NCBI GenBank assembly: GCA_002352445.1
Contig: DEIL01000020.1
Span: 5,132-69,131 of the forward strand
DNA: 64,000 bases
Origin: Desulfobulbaceae bacterium UBA2775
GTDB lineage: Bacteria; Desulfobacterota; Desulfobulbia; Desulfobulbales; Desulfocapsaceae
Reading direction: 5' to 3'
Positions 38,901-47,438 of the stretch are shown here, piece after piece. Both the position numbers and the translations under genes were made by a program. The notes beneath the pieces are model-generated. The model was not told the origin of the DNA, did not search any database, and saw nothing but the letters and a program-made list of their open reading frames with translations. The first letter of the stretch is position 1. Every line of letters begins with the position of its first letter.

Positions 38901-39778
38901 TCAGCCTCAACATCACCACTGTATCCCTCCAATCCGCCTGATGCATGAACAACAGCTTTCGTAAGTTGTATCTCAGGCATCACTTCATGGAAGCTGGAAA
39001 GATCGACATCCGTTCCATCTACCACCACTTTCCATTGAAGATCATCCAGTAAATTGATAACCGTACCCCTCGCACGAACTGTTGCCGGATGATGCAGTCC
39101 GAGATCTACCGCTAAGTTGTCAAGTGGACCCTTTATCGAATAGGTACCGGCTAGATTATTAACCCCCTCCATTGAGAACCTGTACCCACCAGCGAGATCC
39201 AGACTCCACCCATGTCTGGTATCGAGAAACCCATGGGATTTAAAGCCAAATTCAGATGCATCCAGAAAAAAGTCATTCAAGCCTACTTGATATCCCTGCC
39301 AGTTCAGCTCAAAACCGCCATTCTCTATTCGCACTATTTCACTGCCACCATCAGCAACAAGACTCAAATTCTTGATACTGACTTCATTGACAACAAAAAC
39401 AAAAGGGAGAAAGAGTTTTGGCAACACCAAAGGAGAATCTGAAGACACCTCTTCAACACCACTCTTGAGAGTCACTTTGCTGTCTCTGAAAGCAAGCCTG
39501 GCAAAATCAAACTCTCCCGAAAAAAGTTTTACCGGACGCCAGCTGCACTCCATCTCAGCCACGCTCACAGCAACACCCTCCAGGTCAACTTCAACACCCT
39601 TTAAAGACCATTCACCTGCCAGTTTTCCTTTGACACTTCCAATGGTAAGAAACTCACTGCAGACGCTGTTCACCGTCTTTTTAATCAAAAGAAGGCCGGT
39701 GTCTGTGCACACAATTGATCCGACAAGGAGGGTAAGGAGAAGTAAAATCGATAAAAGCAGAAATACTATTTTCCTCAT
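35987..39778 (-). CDS. tamB: Translocation and assembly module protein TamB
   Basis: 1263 residues. N-terminal inner-membrane anchor (IVFLLLSILLLLTLLVGSIV), a very long periplasmic region of short repeated beta segments forming the expected beta-taco, and the C-terminal DUF490 region (VLFTGGPIDNPGIDARAQK, DADILSHLLVGRS, LVVGKRITKKLYFGYDM) that contacts the outer-membrane partner. Its ATG overlaps the tamA stop by one base (TAATG), so translation is coupled. TamB-type proteins link inner and outer membranes, aiding outer-membrane protein insertion and phospholipid transport. Confidence 0.93.
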   Translation of the reverse strand: MRKIVFLLLSILLLLTLLVGSIVCTDTGLLLIKKTVNSVCSEFLTIGSVKGKLAGEWSLKGVEVDLEGVAVSVAEMECSWRPVKLFSGEFDFARLAFRDSKVTLKSGVEEVSSDSPLVLPKLFLPFVFVVNEVSIKNLSLVADGGSEIVRIENGGFELNWQGYQVGLNDFFLDASEFGFKSHGFLDTRHGWSLDLAGGYRFSMEGVNNLAGTYSIKGPLDNLAVDLGLHHPATVRARGTVINLLDDLQWKVVVDGTDVDLSSFHEVMPEIQLTKAVVHASGGLEGYSGDVEADGSWDDLKNIHLVSRLSADWLGIDFQSLHLASGEKTALAEDSWISWADTFSWGGHFIFKNFDPAIITDEIPGTIDADLRSNGKVVENGVEASFEIAGLEGVLRQQQIAVQGDVFLTEYEVYSNGLLVQSGDFSGNALIHHGGFSWADPFIWAGDISFDNFDPSPFYSELSGQISGRVSGELRQLEAGAEGYLTLREISGLLRGLPISGGGSIQVKNGRLQTEGIELKHGGSELQVSGTAGDLFALNFSLSSPDIGQLIPGGSGAVSFNGKMAGTPQKPELSAVLQAGKLVYREHSVAKLDGRFEGGLSSGQEFKGFLQGEEMRSSGMLFDTAIAEISGFFEEHTMSLQLLSGYGKSQLKARGGYKGKLWQGELYGINHHSVSYGNVEQRQPAQLVVGGNSFKLVGFCLEDGEGKFCLNGELNTAEENFHWQVKSSLNGMALPWLNWTQLLSMPVNGVINGQLEAEGDNKEVVSAKIRFEFPEADFEIVQAEEELRHLKLDDTVITGSLNDGRFLGFLSSSMGNKSLLRLSTEIENFGKFSYAGEDLPLTGDLYVRDFDLTFLEPLTGYWVEPVGKMDGSLSLSGSLNQPIVSGELKIINGGIDLPYQGVTLEDVIFKVAAEEQGARIRCEASSGPGKIIVSGKLQYGGEGVFGDLLVRGEEFQLFSLPEYAIRVTPDARFLFSKDKGEFSGTVKVPYALITPEEMTSSVTVSPDVILINGGEELIEHQWPVFINMHVQLGGDVRIDGYGLKGRLEGGLEVLNRPDSFLSGTGELSLIDGTFTMYGRSFDIERGRVLFTGGPIDNPGIDARAQKAVSAEEAVGDGYVVGVDVNGLVQDLKFHLFSDPFMEDADILSHLLVGRSTSGSSEEESNLLEATAVALGVQGGSDIGKGLGNILSVDDLHLEGSGEKEDMSLVVGKRITKKLYFGYDMNMFSQLGVFRVRYGLAHGFSVETQTSTEATGTDLLYTFER

Positions 39779-41517
39779 TACAGATCCCCGCCAACTGTCA
39801 AATGAACCCTCAAAGGATTGCCGTCTTCAGTGACTGCCGACGCTAGATCCAGTCGTATCTGACCAAAAGGCAGCCGAATTCGCACCCCTGCTCCGACACC
39901 CTGAAAAAAGTCGAGCTCAAGATCATCAGTTGCACTGCCCACATCCCAGAATACAGCAGCACTCCAGTAATCTTTGATAATTTTTTCAACTTCAATACTG
40001 CCCACAACCAGATATCTTCCCCCAATCACCGTGCCTGAGTCATCTTCCGTACCAATAGATTTATATTTATAGCCACGGATAGAACTGTCTCCACCAGTGT
40101 AAAATCTGAGTGAAGGTGGCAGAGAATCAATGGAATCAACCCAGGTAACCCCCAGGGATCCCCGCCCGATAAATCGCCACTGTTCAAAGGGCGAGATAAT
40201 AGCTTTACCACTTAAAGTGGTTTGTAAAAAAGTGGCGTCGGCCAAAAAACCTTCAACGGAACCGAGAAAACCAATGGCAGCCTGCAGACCATTCTTGGTG
40301 TTAAGAATATTATCAGCAAAAATAAAGCCGCCATTGAGTGAGGGAATAAGCAACGTACTATCGCCGCTGGTATTACCAACATCGTAGACCTCGTCCCGCA
40401 ACTCCAGGCCAATACCATACAGGTAGCGGGGGCCGGAATATGCACGAATCAGAGAAGCGGTAATCAATTGGGTATCGGTATCATCCCATCTCTGATCCTG
40501 GTAGGTCAATCCATGTACAAATGTCTCATATCGTGGATCACCTCGAGGGATTTCGTAATAAAGAGAAAAAGCATCCTCATACTCAGCCACCAGCATGGAG
40601 GCCTTCATTTTATGCCCTTTTTCGTTGAACAACCTGTTGGTCCAGTCAACTTTACCTCTGATGCCGGTATCGGTTGCATATCCAAGCCCAAGGCTATATT
40701 TGTTAAGATTCTTCGGAGGTGTTAATTCAAGGTTAACGGGAATATGCAGATCCACAATATTATCCGTATCGCCTTTCGCTACAACACTGCTGAAATAATC
40801 GGTGCGATAGAGAATCGACTGGAGTTTAAAAAGCATTGCGGGATTATACGGATCACCAACCTTATACGGCAGATACCTACTCAGCAGACCCGGCCTCAAA
40901 ACCTTTTGCTCACTCTTTATTTGACCAAAAAGATACTGTGGTCCAGTCTCCAGTACAAGATGAACTGTTGCGCTGTTGGCCTCAACATTAATGCGCAGTT
41001 CCTGTTGTGCAAAACCGGCATCAAGAAAACCTTCATCAAAAGCAGCATTTATAAGCTGTTTTTTTCCCTTTTCATAGAGCCTTTGGTCAAGAGTATCATC
41101 TACACTAAGTGGAAATCCTGCTGCGGCAGCGTTCAATTTCTCACCATCTTTGCCCTGACCTCTAATTTTGCATACCACCTTTTTCACCAGAATCGGCTCA
41201 CCTTTTTCAATAATGTAACGAGCCTGCCATATCTCATTTTCTTTACTGAGTGTGCTTATAACCTCCGGTTGATAATATCCAAATGGAGCCAGGGCAGAAC
41301 GAATGTCCTCATCCGCCTGCCTGTGCAACCGCTTCAATTCTCTCTTCCCCAATCGCTCATTGTCCCTGTGGAGATAAAGCTTCAAACGCGCCAGAACATT
41401 TTCATAGATTGGTCCATCTACACCTTCAACCGTAACCGAAACCTTCACCTCAGCAGAGGCAGGCAACGGCGGAAGAAACAACATCACCAGTATCAGAAAG
41501 AGTATTCGACAGGACAA
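39778..41517 (-). CDS. tamA: Outer-membrane assembly factor TamA
   Basis: 579 residues from a TTG at 41517; an in-frame TAA two codons upstream limits the start, and no clear ribosome-binding site is seen. The signal peptide ends near PPLPASA. POTRA domains follow (about 25-260), then a 16-strand Omp85 barrel with the lid-loop motif SIRGYKYKSIG (VRGY/F family signature) and the C-terminal strand FGQIRLDLA...HLTVGGDL. It is the outer-membrane partner of TamB. Smaller than BamA, with three POTRA-sized repeats, as expected for TamA. Confidence 0.92.
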   Translation of the reverse strand: MSCRILFLILVMLFLPPLPASAEVKVSVTVEGVDGPIYENVLARLKLYLHRDNERLGKRELKRLHRQADEDIRSALAPFGYYQPEVISTLSKENEIWQARYIIEKGEPILVKKVVCKIRGQGKDGEKLNAAAAGFPLSVDDTLDQRLYEKGKKQLINAAFDEGFLDAGFAQQELRINVEANSATVHLVLETGPQYLFGQIKSEQKVLRPGLLSRYLPYKVGDPYNPAMLFKLQSILYRTDYFSSVVAKGDTDNIVDLHIPVNLELTPPKNLNKYSLGLGYATDTGIRGKVDWTNRLFNEKGHKMKASMLVAEYEDAFSLYYEIPRGDPRYETFVHGLTYQDQRWDDTDTQLITASLIRAYSGPRYLYGIGLELRDEVYDVGNTSGDSTLLIPSLNGGFIFADNILNTKNGLQAAIGFLGSVEGFLADATFLQTTLSGKAIISPFEQWRFIGRGSLGVTWVDSIDSLPPSLRFYTGGDSSIRGYKYKSIGTEDDSGTVIGGRYLVVGSIEVEKIIKDYWSAAVFWDVGSATDDLELDFFQGVGAGVRIRLPFGQIRLDLASAVTEDGNPLRVHLTVGGDL

Positions 41518-41551
41518 GGATATTTATATTAAGAAGAGCTTTATTATGATG

Positions 41552-41566
41552 ACTAACCCGACTAGT
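41552..41566 (+). repeat. Short repeat, ACTAACCCGACTAG type
   Basis: Shares ACTAACCCGACTA with the hairpin at 11249-11260 and the decamer with 11340. It lies 35 bp upstream of the tamA start, in the tamA/rlmD divergent spacer. Confidence 0.4.
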
Positions 41567-41646
41567 TGGAAAACTTTCAGGCACGCTGGATAAGTACCTT
41601 GAAAGTAAATGGAACAGCATAATTTCAAAATACACTCCTTGATTTC

Positions 41647-41681
41647 TTGTTTTTTATTACAGGATTTAAGGAGTAAAGTAC
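41647..41681 (+). repeat. 35-bp dispersed repeat, copy C
   Basis: Begins TTGTTTTTTATTACAGG and ends GGAGTAAAGTAC, 72 bp upstream of rlmD. It is closest to copy A in its 3' half. Confidence 0.55.
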
Positions 41682-41753
41682 TCTATAGATAGTGCCCATA
41701 TCACAGTAGCCAGGTTTCCGGATTATTTAACAATAGTTTCCCATATTTTAAAG

Positions 41754-43094
41754 ATGAATATTGAGAAGGTTACAATTAAAAAAGTTGTAAACGGTGGCTT
41801 TGGCCTGAGTCATCTCCCTTCCGGCCAGATAATTCTTGTGCAGAGAGCCCTTCCAACTGAGATAGTCAACGTATCAATAGAAAAAACAAAAAAGAATTAT
41901 CTCTTTGGTGAAATAAGGCAGATCGTCAAACCTCACCAGGCACGAAGAGTAGCTCCCTGCAAATACTACAGCCATTGCGGTGGATGCAACCTGCAACACT
42001 GTGATACAGCCACCCAGATTACAATAAAAAAGGAAATTTTGCTCGACCTTCTCCAGCGTAGTTCTGATGCCCGGGTACGTAAAGCAGTAAACCTTCTCCT
42101 TGACCCTGTTGCCTCCCCCTCCGCTTTTCGCTATCGACAGCGCATTCGTCTTCAGATTGATAAACATGGTGAAATCGGTTTTCGCCAGTTCCGATCCCAT
42201 AAAATTGCCTCTGTCAACAGTTGTCTGTTAGCTGAAGAGCCCATAAATAAAAGCCTTCGTAAACTTAGTAACCTGACAGATTTCCATAAACTTACTTCCC
42301 TGGCAACGGAAATAGAATTTCAGCTTAACCCTCAATCAGGAAAAGTTGTCTGCCTCTTTCACTTTATCAGGAAACCGAGACCCGCCGACATCGGTGCCGC
42401 AAGATCAATCTGCAGCGATATTCAACCTGTGGAACGTATCTTTTTTTCAGGAGAAAATTTTCCCATTATGGGGCCATATGGGGAGGAAGAAACATCACCA
42501 GGAAGAAATCTGCTTGTTCGCTACCCGGAAATAGCAAAAGGATCCACCCCACTTAATCTGCAATGGGAAGCCGGAGGATTCTGCCAGGTAAATCTGCAAC
42601 AGAACAAACAGCTCATCAATATCGTGTTGGAGTTCTGTAACGCAACAAGGGAAGAAACAGTTCTGGATCTTTTCTGCGGGATGGGAAATTTCTCAATCCC
42701 AATTGCCCGACAGGCAAAAAAACTCACAGGGATTGAGGGCCAGGGAAGTTCAATTCGCAGTGCGAAATCCAATGCTGTAAATAATGGCTTACCCAATACC
42801 ATATTTATAAAGAGCCCAATCCATACCGGGTGCAAAAAACTGCGGGAACAAGGATCTCGTTTTGACTGCGTTATAATTGACCCACCCCGACAGGGAACCC
42901 CGGCTCTGGCAGCCGACCTTGCAATGCTGGCAAAAAAACGACTTGTCTATATTTCCTGCGATCCTGCCACTCTCTGCCGCGACCTTGCGGAACTCGCCCA
43001 GGCAGGCTTTGAGATCAAAAAAATACAACCAATAGATATGTTCCCCCAGACACACCATATCGAAACCGTCGTACTTCTGGAGAAATCAATATAA
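41754..43094 (+). CDS. rlmD: 23S rRNA (uracil-5-)-methyltransferase, RlmD/TrmA family
   Basis: 446 residues. N-terminal TRAM domain (about 1-60), then iron-sulfur cysteines Cys69, Cys75 and Cys78 (CKYYSHCGGC) with a fourth further on (NSCLLAEE). Methyltransferase domain with SAM motif VLDLFCGMGNFS, DPPRQG and the nucleophile Cys in ISCDPATLCRDL. The family methylates uracil in 23S rRNA (U1939 and relatives); the exact position cannot be told from sequence alone. No clear ribosome-binding site. It is followed by the thiamine locus. Confidence 0.9.
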   Translation: MNIEKVTIKKVVNGGFGLSHLPSGQIILVQRALPTEIVNVSIEKTKKNYLFGEIRQIVKPHQARRVAPCKYYSHCGGCNLQHCDTATQITIKKEILLDLLQRSSDARVRKAVNLLLDPVASPSAFRYRQRIRLQIDKHGEIGFRQFRSHKIASVNSCLLAEEPINKSLRKLSNLTDFHKLTSLATEIEFQLNPQSGKVVCLFHFIRKPRPADIGAARSICSDIQPVERIFFSGENFPIMGPYGEEETSPGRNLLVRYPEIAKGSTPLNLQWEAGGFCQVNLQQNKQLINIVLEFCNATREETVLDLFCGMGNFSIPIARQAKKLTGIEGQGSSIRSAKSNAVNNGLPNTIFIKSPIHTGCKKLREQGSRFDCVIIDPPRQGTPALAADLAMLAKKRLVYISCDPATLCRDLAELAQAGFEIKKIQPIDMFPQTHHIETVVLLEKSI

Positions 43095-43161
43095 TTTAAA
43101 CAGTTGGTTTAAAGAGAATAGTTGCAAAGCAGCTAAAGAAGGCCTACCTTAGGTCATATAG

Positions 43162-43247
43162 TTGCGGGAGCTTGGTTCAACCGGGCTGAGAGGGGTTTTC
43201 GAATAACCCGACCGTTTAACCTGATCCGGATAATGCCGGCGGAGGGA
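43162..43247 (+). promoter_or_regulatory. TPP riboswitch (THI element) aptamer
   Basis: The conserved pyrimidine-sensing arm contains GGGCTGAGAGG, and the pyrophosphate-sensing arm contains CCTGATCCGGATAATGCCGG followed by GGAGGGA, the canonical THI-box landmarks. TPP binding should shut down the downstream importer genes. The expression platform is the terminator directly after it. A weak promoter (TTGCAA at 43122, 17 bp, TACCTT) lies upstream. Confidence 0.95.
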
Positions 43248-43262
43248 AAAGTATGATTTTTC

Positions 43263-43293
43263 AGCCGCCTCTCTACCGAGGCGGCTTTTTTTT
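43263..43293 (+). terminator. Riboswitch-controlled intrinsic terminator
   Basis: Perfect GC-rich stem GCCGCCTC / GAGGCGGC with a 6-nt loop and eight T residues, 15 bp after the TPP aptamer and 50 bp before the binding-protein gene. It is the likely expression platform of a transcriptional OFF switch. Confidence 0.9.
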
Positions 43294-43343
43294 ACTTTCA
43301 CACTCCCAGGAACCTTTTATCTGAAAATCCATAAGGAGACACG

Positions 43344-44390
43344 ATGAAGATTTTTCCCACGTTTCTTGGCGTTGCCTTGATACTGCTTGCAGTCACAACA
43401 GTTCTGCCTGTTGCAAAGGCGGAAAAGACCATCACCTTAATGAGTCACGACAGCTTTAATATCAGTAAGGAAGTTATCGAAATCTTTGAAAAGGAAAATA
43501 AGGTTAAAGTTCGCTTTCTTAAGGCTGGTGATGCAGGAGCAGCCCTGATACAGGCTATTCTCTCAAAAAAGAACCCGCTTGCGGATGTCTTTTACGGTGT
43601 TGATAACAGTTTTATGAGCCGGGCACTTGATGCCGAGATCTTTATCCCCTACGCTTCCCCTCTCCTGAATAATATTCCGGATCATCTTAAACTGGACAAA
43701 CTAAACAGGCTGTTGCCTGTGGACTACGGCGACGTCTGTCTTAATTATGACAAGGCGTGGTTCCAAAAGCAGACACTGATACCCCCAAAAGAATTGAGTG
43801 ATCTTATCAAGCCGGAGTATAAAGGTCTGACTGTTGTGGAGAATCCTGCTATTTCCTCACCAGGTATGGCCTTTCTACTGGCAACCATTGGCAGATTTGG
43901 CGAGAATGGCTATCTCAATTTTTGGAAAGAATTGCGAGAAAATAATGTCATAGTGGCAAATGGCTGGGAAGACGCTTACTACGGTCATTTCACTTCAGCC
44001 TCCAAAGGAGACCGCCCCATTGTGGTAAGCTATGGATCAAGCCCTGCCGCCGCTGTTTACTATTCTGAGAAACCACTCTCTGAGGCTCCAACTGCAGCTG
44101 TGATCAGTCATGGATCAACCTTCCGCCAAATTGAATTTGCGGGAATCCTCAAAGGTACTGATAAGCCTGAACTGGCAAAGAAGCTGGTTGATTTTATGCT
44201 GGATATTCCATTTCAGGAGGATATACCTCTGCAGATGTTTGTCTATCCGGCAAACAGCAAAGCCGACCTGCCGGAACTCTTTACCAGACATGCTGTGGTA
44301 GCCGAAAAACCGGTGATTGTCGCCCCAGCTGCAATTGAAAAAAACCGGAACAAATGGATCGAGGAATGGACGAATACAGTTCTCCGTTAA
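43344..44390 (+). CDS. thiB: Thiamine ABC transporter, periplasmic binding protein
   Basis: 348 residues with a Sec signal peptide ending near VAKAE. TbpA/ThiB-like type II binding protein: TLMSHDSFNISKEVIEIFEKE, DVFYGVDNSFMSRAL, PVDYGDVCLNYDK and SYGSSPAAAVYYSE. The TPP riboswitch upstream fixes the substrate as thiamine, a phosphate ester or a close precursor. AAGGAG precedes the ATG. First gene of thiB-thiP-thiQ. Confidence 0.93.
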   Translation: MKIFPTFLGVALILLAVTTVLPVAKAEKTITLMSHDSFNISKEVIEIFEKENKVKVRFLKAGDAGAALIQAILSKKNPLADVFYGVDNSFMSRALDAEIFIPYASPLLNNIPDHLKLDKLNRLLPVDYGDVCLNYDKAWFQKQTLIPPKELSDLIKPEYKGLTVVENPAISSPGMAFLLATIGRFGENGYLNFWKELRENNVIVANGWEDAYYGHFTSASKGDRPIVVSYGSSPAAAVYYSEKPLSEAPTAAVISHGSTFRQIEFAGILKGTDKPELAKKLVDFMLDIPFQEDIPLQMFVYPANSKADLPELFTRHAVVAEKPVIVAPAAIEKNRNKWIEEWTNTVLR

Positions 44391-44394
44391 TTTT

Positions 44395-46056
44395 TTGAAA
44401 ACCAATTTTTCCTCAAACCGCTGGCTTCTCCTATCTCTACCATTGCTCTTCCTTGCTCTTTTCTATTTTTATCCCCTTATAAAGATAGTTATCATGAGTT
44501 TTGCACCGGAGGGAGTATGGGAACCGGAGCGACTCAGGCAACTCATCTCTTCAGATAATTATTTTCGTGTCCTGCGCTTTACCTTCTGGCAGGCTGCTCT
44601 CTCAACTCTGTTCACCTTAATCCTTGCTCTGCCCGGCGCCTATATTTTTGCACACTTCAACTTCCCGGGCAAAAATATGCTTCAGGCTCTTATGACTGTA
44701 CCCTTTGTCCTGCCAACGGTTGTCACAGCGGCAGCATTCAGAGCGTTGCTTGGGTCAGGAGGCCTGGTAAACAGCTGGCTGATGACAGCTTTAGATCTCT
44801 CAGGTCCACCAATCAGGATTGACCAGACAGTTACTTTCTTTCTTCTGGCCCATATCTTCTATAATTATTCTTTAGTGTTACGTATTGTCGCAGGATACTG
44901 GAGCAACCTTGACCCTGACATTCGTGAAGCAGCCGGAATGCTCGGAGCCTCGCCCTGGCAGACCTTTAAAAAAATAACACTTCCCCTGCTCATACCTGCA
45001 ATTGCTTCCGCAGCAGTTTTAGTATTTATCTTCTGTTTCACAAGTTTTGGTGTAATACTTATCCTTGGAGGGCCTGGATATGCCACCATTGAAGTGGAAA
45101 TTTATCGCCAGGCAGTACAGTTTTTCAACCTTCCCATGGCAGCTGCACTTTCCCTTATCCAGATACTTATCAATTTTCTGCTCATGTGGCTTCATGCCCG
45201 AATAGGGAGTAAAAACAGAGTAAGCTTTTTCTCAACCGCTATTGGAGGAACTCCAAAAAAAATTAAAGGCTTTCTGCAAAAAAGTTTGCTCCTCACCAAT
45301 CTCCTCTTTATGGTTACTCTGCTACTTGCGCCTCTGTCCGCACTCTTACTTCGCTCATTTATCGGTGAACACGGGTTTACCCTGGCTTACTATTCGTCTC
45401 TTTTTACCAGCCATACGAGGTCAGTCTTTTTTGTTCCACCAATTAATGCTGTGCTTAACAGTATCGGTTTTGGTCTTACAGCAATGTGCATTGCTGTAAT
45501 TCTCGGCCTTTTCGCCTCATCATATTTAGCCTCTGCAAAAGGACGCAGTGCACCCTTCTGGGACGCAGTAATCATGCTCCCTCTGGCAACTTCTGCTGTA
45601 ACCCTCGGTTTTGGTTATATTATCACCCTCAACACACCTCCACTAAATCTGCGCGATTCCCTTGCTCTTGTACCAATAGCCCATGGCCTGGTGGCATTTC
45701 CATTTGTGGTCCGCTGCATCCTGCCGGGGATTCGACAGATACCGCAATCGTTGAGGGAGGCGGCCACTCTCCTTGGAAGTTCTCCGCTCCAGGTCTGGCG
45801 GCGGGTTGATCTACCTCTTGCCAGCCGACCAATCATGGTTGGGGCAATTTTCGCTTTCTCCATATCCATGGGGGAATTCGGGGCCTCATCCTTTGTTACC
45901 CGGCCCCATACACCTACCATGCCGGTTACCATTTTTCGATTCCTCAGCCAGCCCGGCGACCTTAACTATGGCCAGGCTATGGCCATGAGCACAATTCTAA
46001 TGCTGGTTACAGCCAGCGGCTTCTGGCTGCTGGGAAAGATAACGGATAACAGATGA
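44395..46056 (+). CDS. thiP: Thiamine ABC transporter, fused two-domain permease
   Basis: About 553 residues from a TTG at 44395, four bases after the thiB stop; the frame also opens at a TTG at 44317 inside thiB. No strong ribosome-binding site distinguishes them. Two homologous permease halves of about six transmembrane segments each carry EAA loops (REAAGMLGASPWQTFKKITLP and REAATLLGSSPLQVWRRVDLP). Internal duplication is typical of ThiP and the related ferric-iron FbpB permeases. Its stop overlaps the next gene's ATG (ATGA). Confidence 0.92.
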   Translation: MKTNFSSNRWLLLSLPLLFLALFYFYPLIKIVIMSFAPEGVWEPERLRQLISSDNYFRVLRFTFWQAALSTLFTLILALPGAYIFAHFNFPGKNMLQALMTVPFVLPTVVTAAAFRALLGSGGLVNSWLMTALDLSGPPIRIDQTVTFFLLAHIFYNYSLVLRIVAGYWSNLDPDIREAAGMLGASPWQTFKKITLPLLIPAIASAAVLVFIFCFTSFGVILILGGPGYATIEVEIYRQAVQFFNLPMAAALSLIQILINFLLMWLHARIGSKNRVSFFSTAIGGTPKKIKGFLQKSLLLTNLLFMVTLLLAPLSALLLRSFIGEHGFTLAYYSSLFTSHTRSVFFVPPINAVLNSIGFGLTAMCIAVILGLFASSYLASAKGRSAPFWDAVIMLPLATSAVTLGFGYIITLNTPPLNLRDSLALVPIAHGLVAFPFVVRCILPGIRQIPQSLREAATLLGSSPLQVWRRVDLPLASRPIMVGAIFAFSISMGEFGASSFVTRPHTPTMPVTIFRFLSQPGDLNYGQAMAMSTILMLVTASGFWLLGKITDNR

Positions 46057-47102
46057 CAATTTTAAATGTTAAAAATCTCTCAAGCAGCTACGAGGGACAA
46101 CCCCTGTTAAAGGAGATCACTTTCAGTCTGAAAAAAGGAGAAATTCTCTGCCTGCTTGGACCTTCAGGTGCCGGTAAAACCACCCTTCTTCGTCTTCTGG
46201 CAGGCCTTGAAAAAGAAGATGGCGGGATTGTCACCTTTGGCAACCTCAATATCCAGACTATTCCTTCACATAAACGAAATTTTGGCATGATGTTTCAGGA
46301 GTACGCTCTTTTCCCCCATAAAAACGTCTTTGAAAATGTTTCTTTCGGCCTGGAGATGAAAAAAAGTCCGCTCAAAGCCCGCCAGGAGAAAGTTGCTGAA
46401 ATGCTGGAAACTGTCGGTTTAAAAGGCTTTGCCCACCGCACCATTGATGAACTTTCAGGAGGAGAACGGCAGCGTGTGGCCCTTGCCAGATCCCTTGCGC
46501 CAGAGCCTCAACTCTTACTCCTTGACGAACCCCTTGGCTCTCTTGATAGAACATTAAGAGACAGACTCTCGGTAGAAATCCGTTCCATCCTCAAAGCTCT
46601 CGAAGTCACCGCACTCTTTGTCACCCATGACCAGTCGGAGGCATTCAGCGTAGCAGATAAGGTGGCTATACTCTACGAAGGAAAACTTGAGCAATTCGAC
46701 AGTCCGGAAAATATCTACCGTACTCCTGCAAATACAACCGTTGCCAGTTTTCTTGGCTTTAAAAATATAATTTGCGGGAAAATGGATAACGGTGACCTTT
46801 TTTGCTCTGCCATTGGGCCAATTTATCTTCCGGCAGAATGCAATGATAAACAGAATTGCCACCTACTTATTCGGCCGGAAGCAGCACGGATTATTCGTGG
46901 GGAGGAAATAAAGGAAGATGAGATTGCTTTAGAGGGAAAAGTCGTTAAGAAACAGTTCCAGGGGGCTACCTACAAGCTGCAGATTGAGGTAGGCGAGCAG
47001 ATGCTCTTTTTCGATCTGCCTATTGACCCGACGCCTCCGGGGATTGGCTATCCTGTCGATCTTGCAATCCGCACCTCCGCCCTTATCTGGCTGGCATCAT
47101 AG
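46053..47102 (+). CDS. thiQ: Thiamine ABC transporter, ATP-binding protein
   Basis: 349 residues. Walker A GPSGAGKTT, Q-loop FQEYALFPHKN, signature LSGGERQR, Walker B LLLLDEPLGSLD and H-loop FVTHDQSEA are intact. A C-terminal TOBE-like region (about 235-349) makes it longer than enterobacterial ThiQ (about 230) and closer in build to FbpC/PotA. The 4-bp overlap with the permease and the upstream TPP riboswitch argue for a thiamine role despite the iron-type architecture. Confidence 0.9.
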   Translation: MTILNVKNLSSSYEGQPLLKEITFSLKKGEILCLLGPSGAGKTTLLRLLAGLEKEDGGIVTFGNLNIQTIPSHKRNFGMMFQEYALFPHKNVFENVSFGLEMKKSPLKARQEKVAEMLETVGLKGFAHRTIDELSGGERQRVALARSLAPEPQLLLLDEPLGSLDRTLRDRLSVEIRSILKALEVTALFVTHDQSEAFSVADKVAILYEGKLEQFDSPENIYRTPANTTVASFLGFKNIICGKMDNGDLFCSAIGPIYLPAECNDKQNCHLLIRPEAARIIRGEEIKEDEIALEGKVVKKQFQGATYKLQIEVGEQMLFFDLPIDPTPPGIGYPVDLAIRTSALIWLAS

Positions 47103-47240
47103 CTATCACAAAAATGAACAGTGTGGTGGCTGAAGTTGTTCCTTGAGAATTGTATTGCTCCTCATTATAATAACCATGGATCGATGAATTCTCCTCAACC
47201 GAATCAACTTAAACTCAAATAATTGTCTCTCTTGTTATTC

Positions 47241-47423
47241 ATGCGGAAAAACAGCCCGACAACTCAAACTTTACCTTCCAGCAATTACACCTGTAACGAA
47301 TATCGTGAAGAGATGATACTGCTTGCGTTGAGGCAGAAACTTCACAATCCAGACTTATCGAGTAAGGACAAAGACAAACTGGAAAAAGAAATCGCCGAAC
47401 TTGAAGCCAAAATTGGTTTTTAA
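47241..47423 (+). CDS. Small coiled-coil protein of unknown function
   Basis: 60 residues from the ATG at 47241 (a TTG at 47223 is also in frame). The core NEYREEMILLALRQKL...LSSKDKDKLEKEIAELEAKIGF predicts two helices with a coiled-coil tail. This looks like a conserved small protein type, but I cannot name it. It lies between the thiamine importer and the SBF-like carrier, 15 bp upstream of the latter and on the same strand. Confidence 0.5.
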   Translation: MRKNSPTTQTLPSSNYTCNEYREEMILLALRQKLHNPDLSSKDKDKLEKEIAELEAKIGF

Positions 47424-47438
47424 CGATTCAGAATTATT

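Noticed and set aside
46053..47102. Ferric-iron importer (FbpABC) call for the ABC genes
   Set aside because: The permease and ATPase architecture is iron-like, but the TPP riboswitch and the TbpA-like binding protein point to thiamine.
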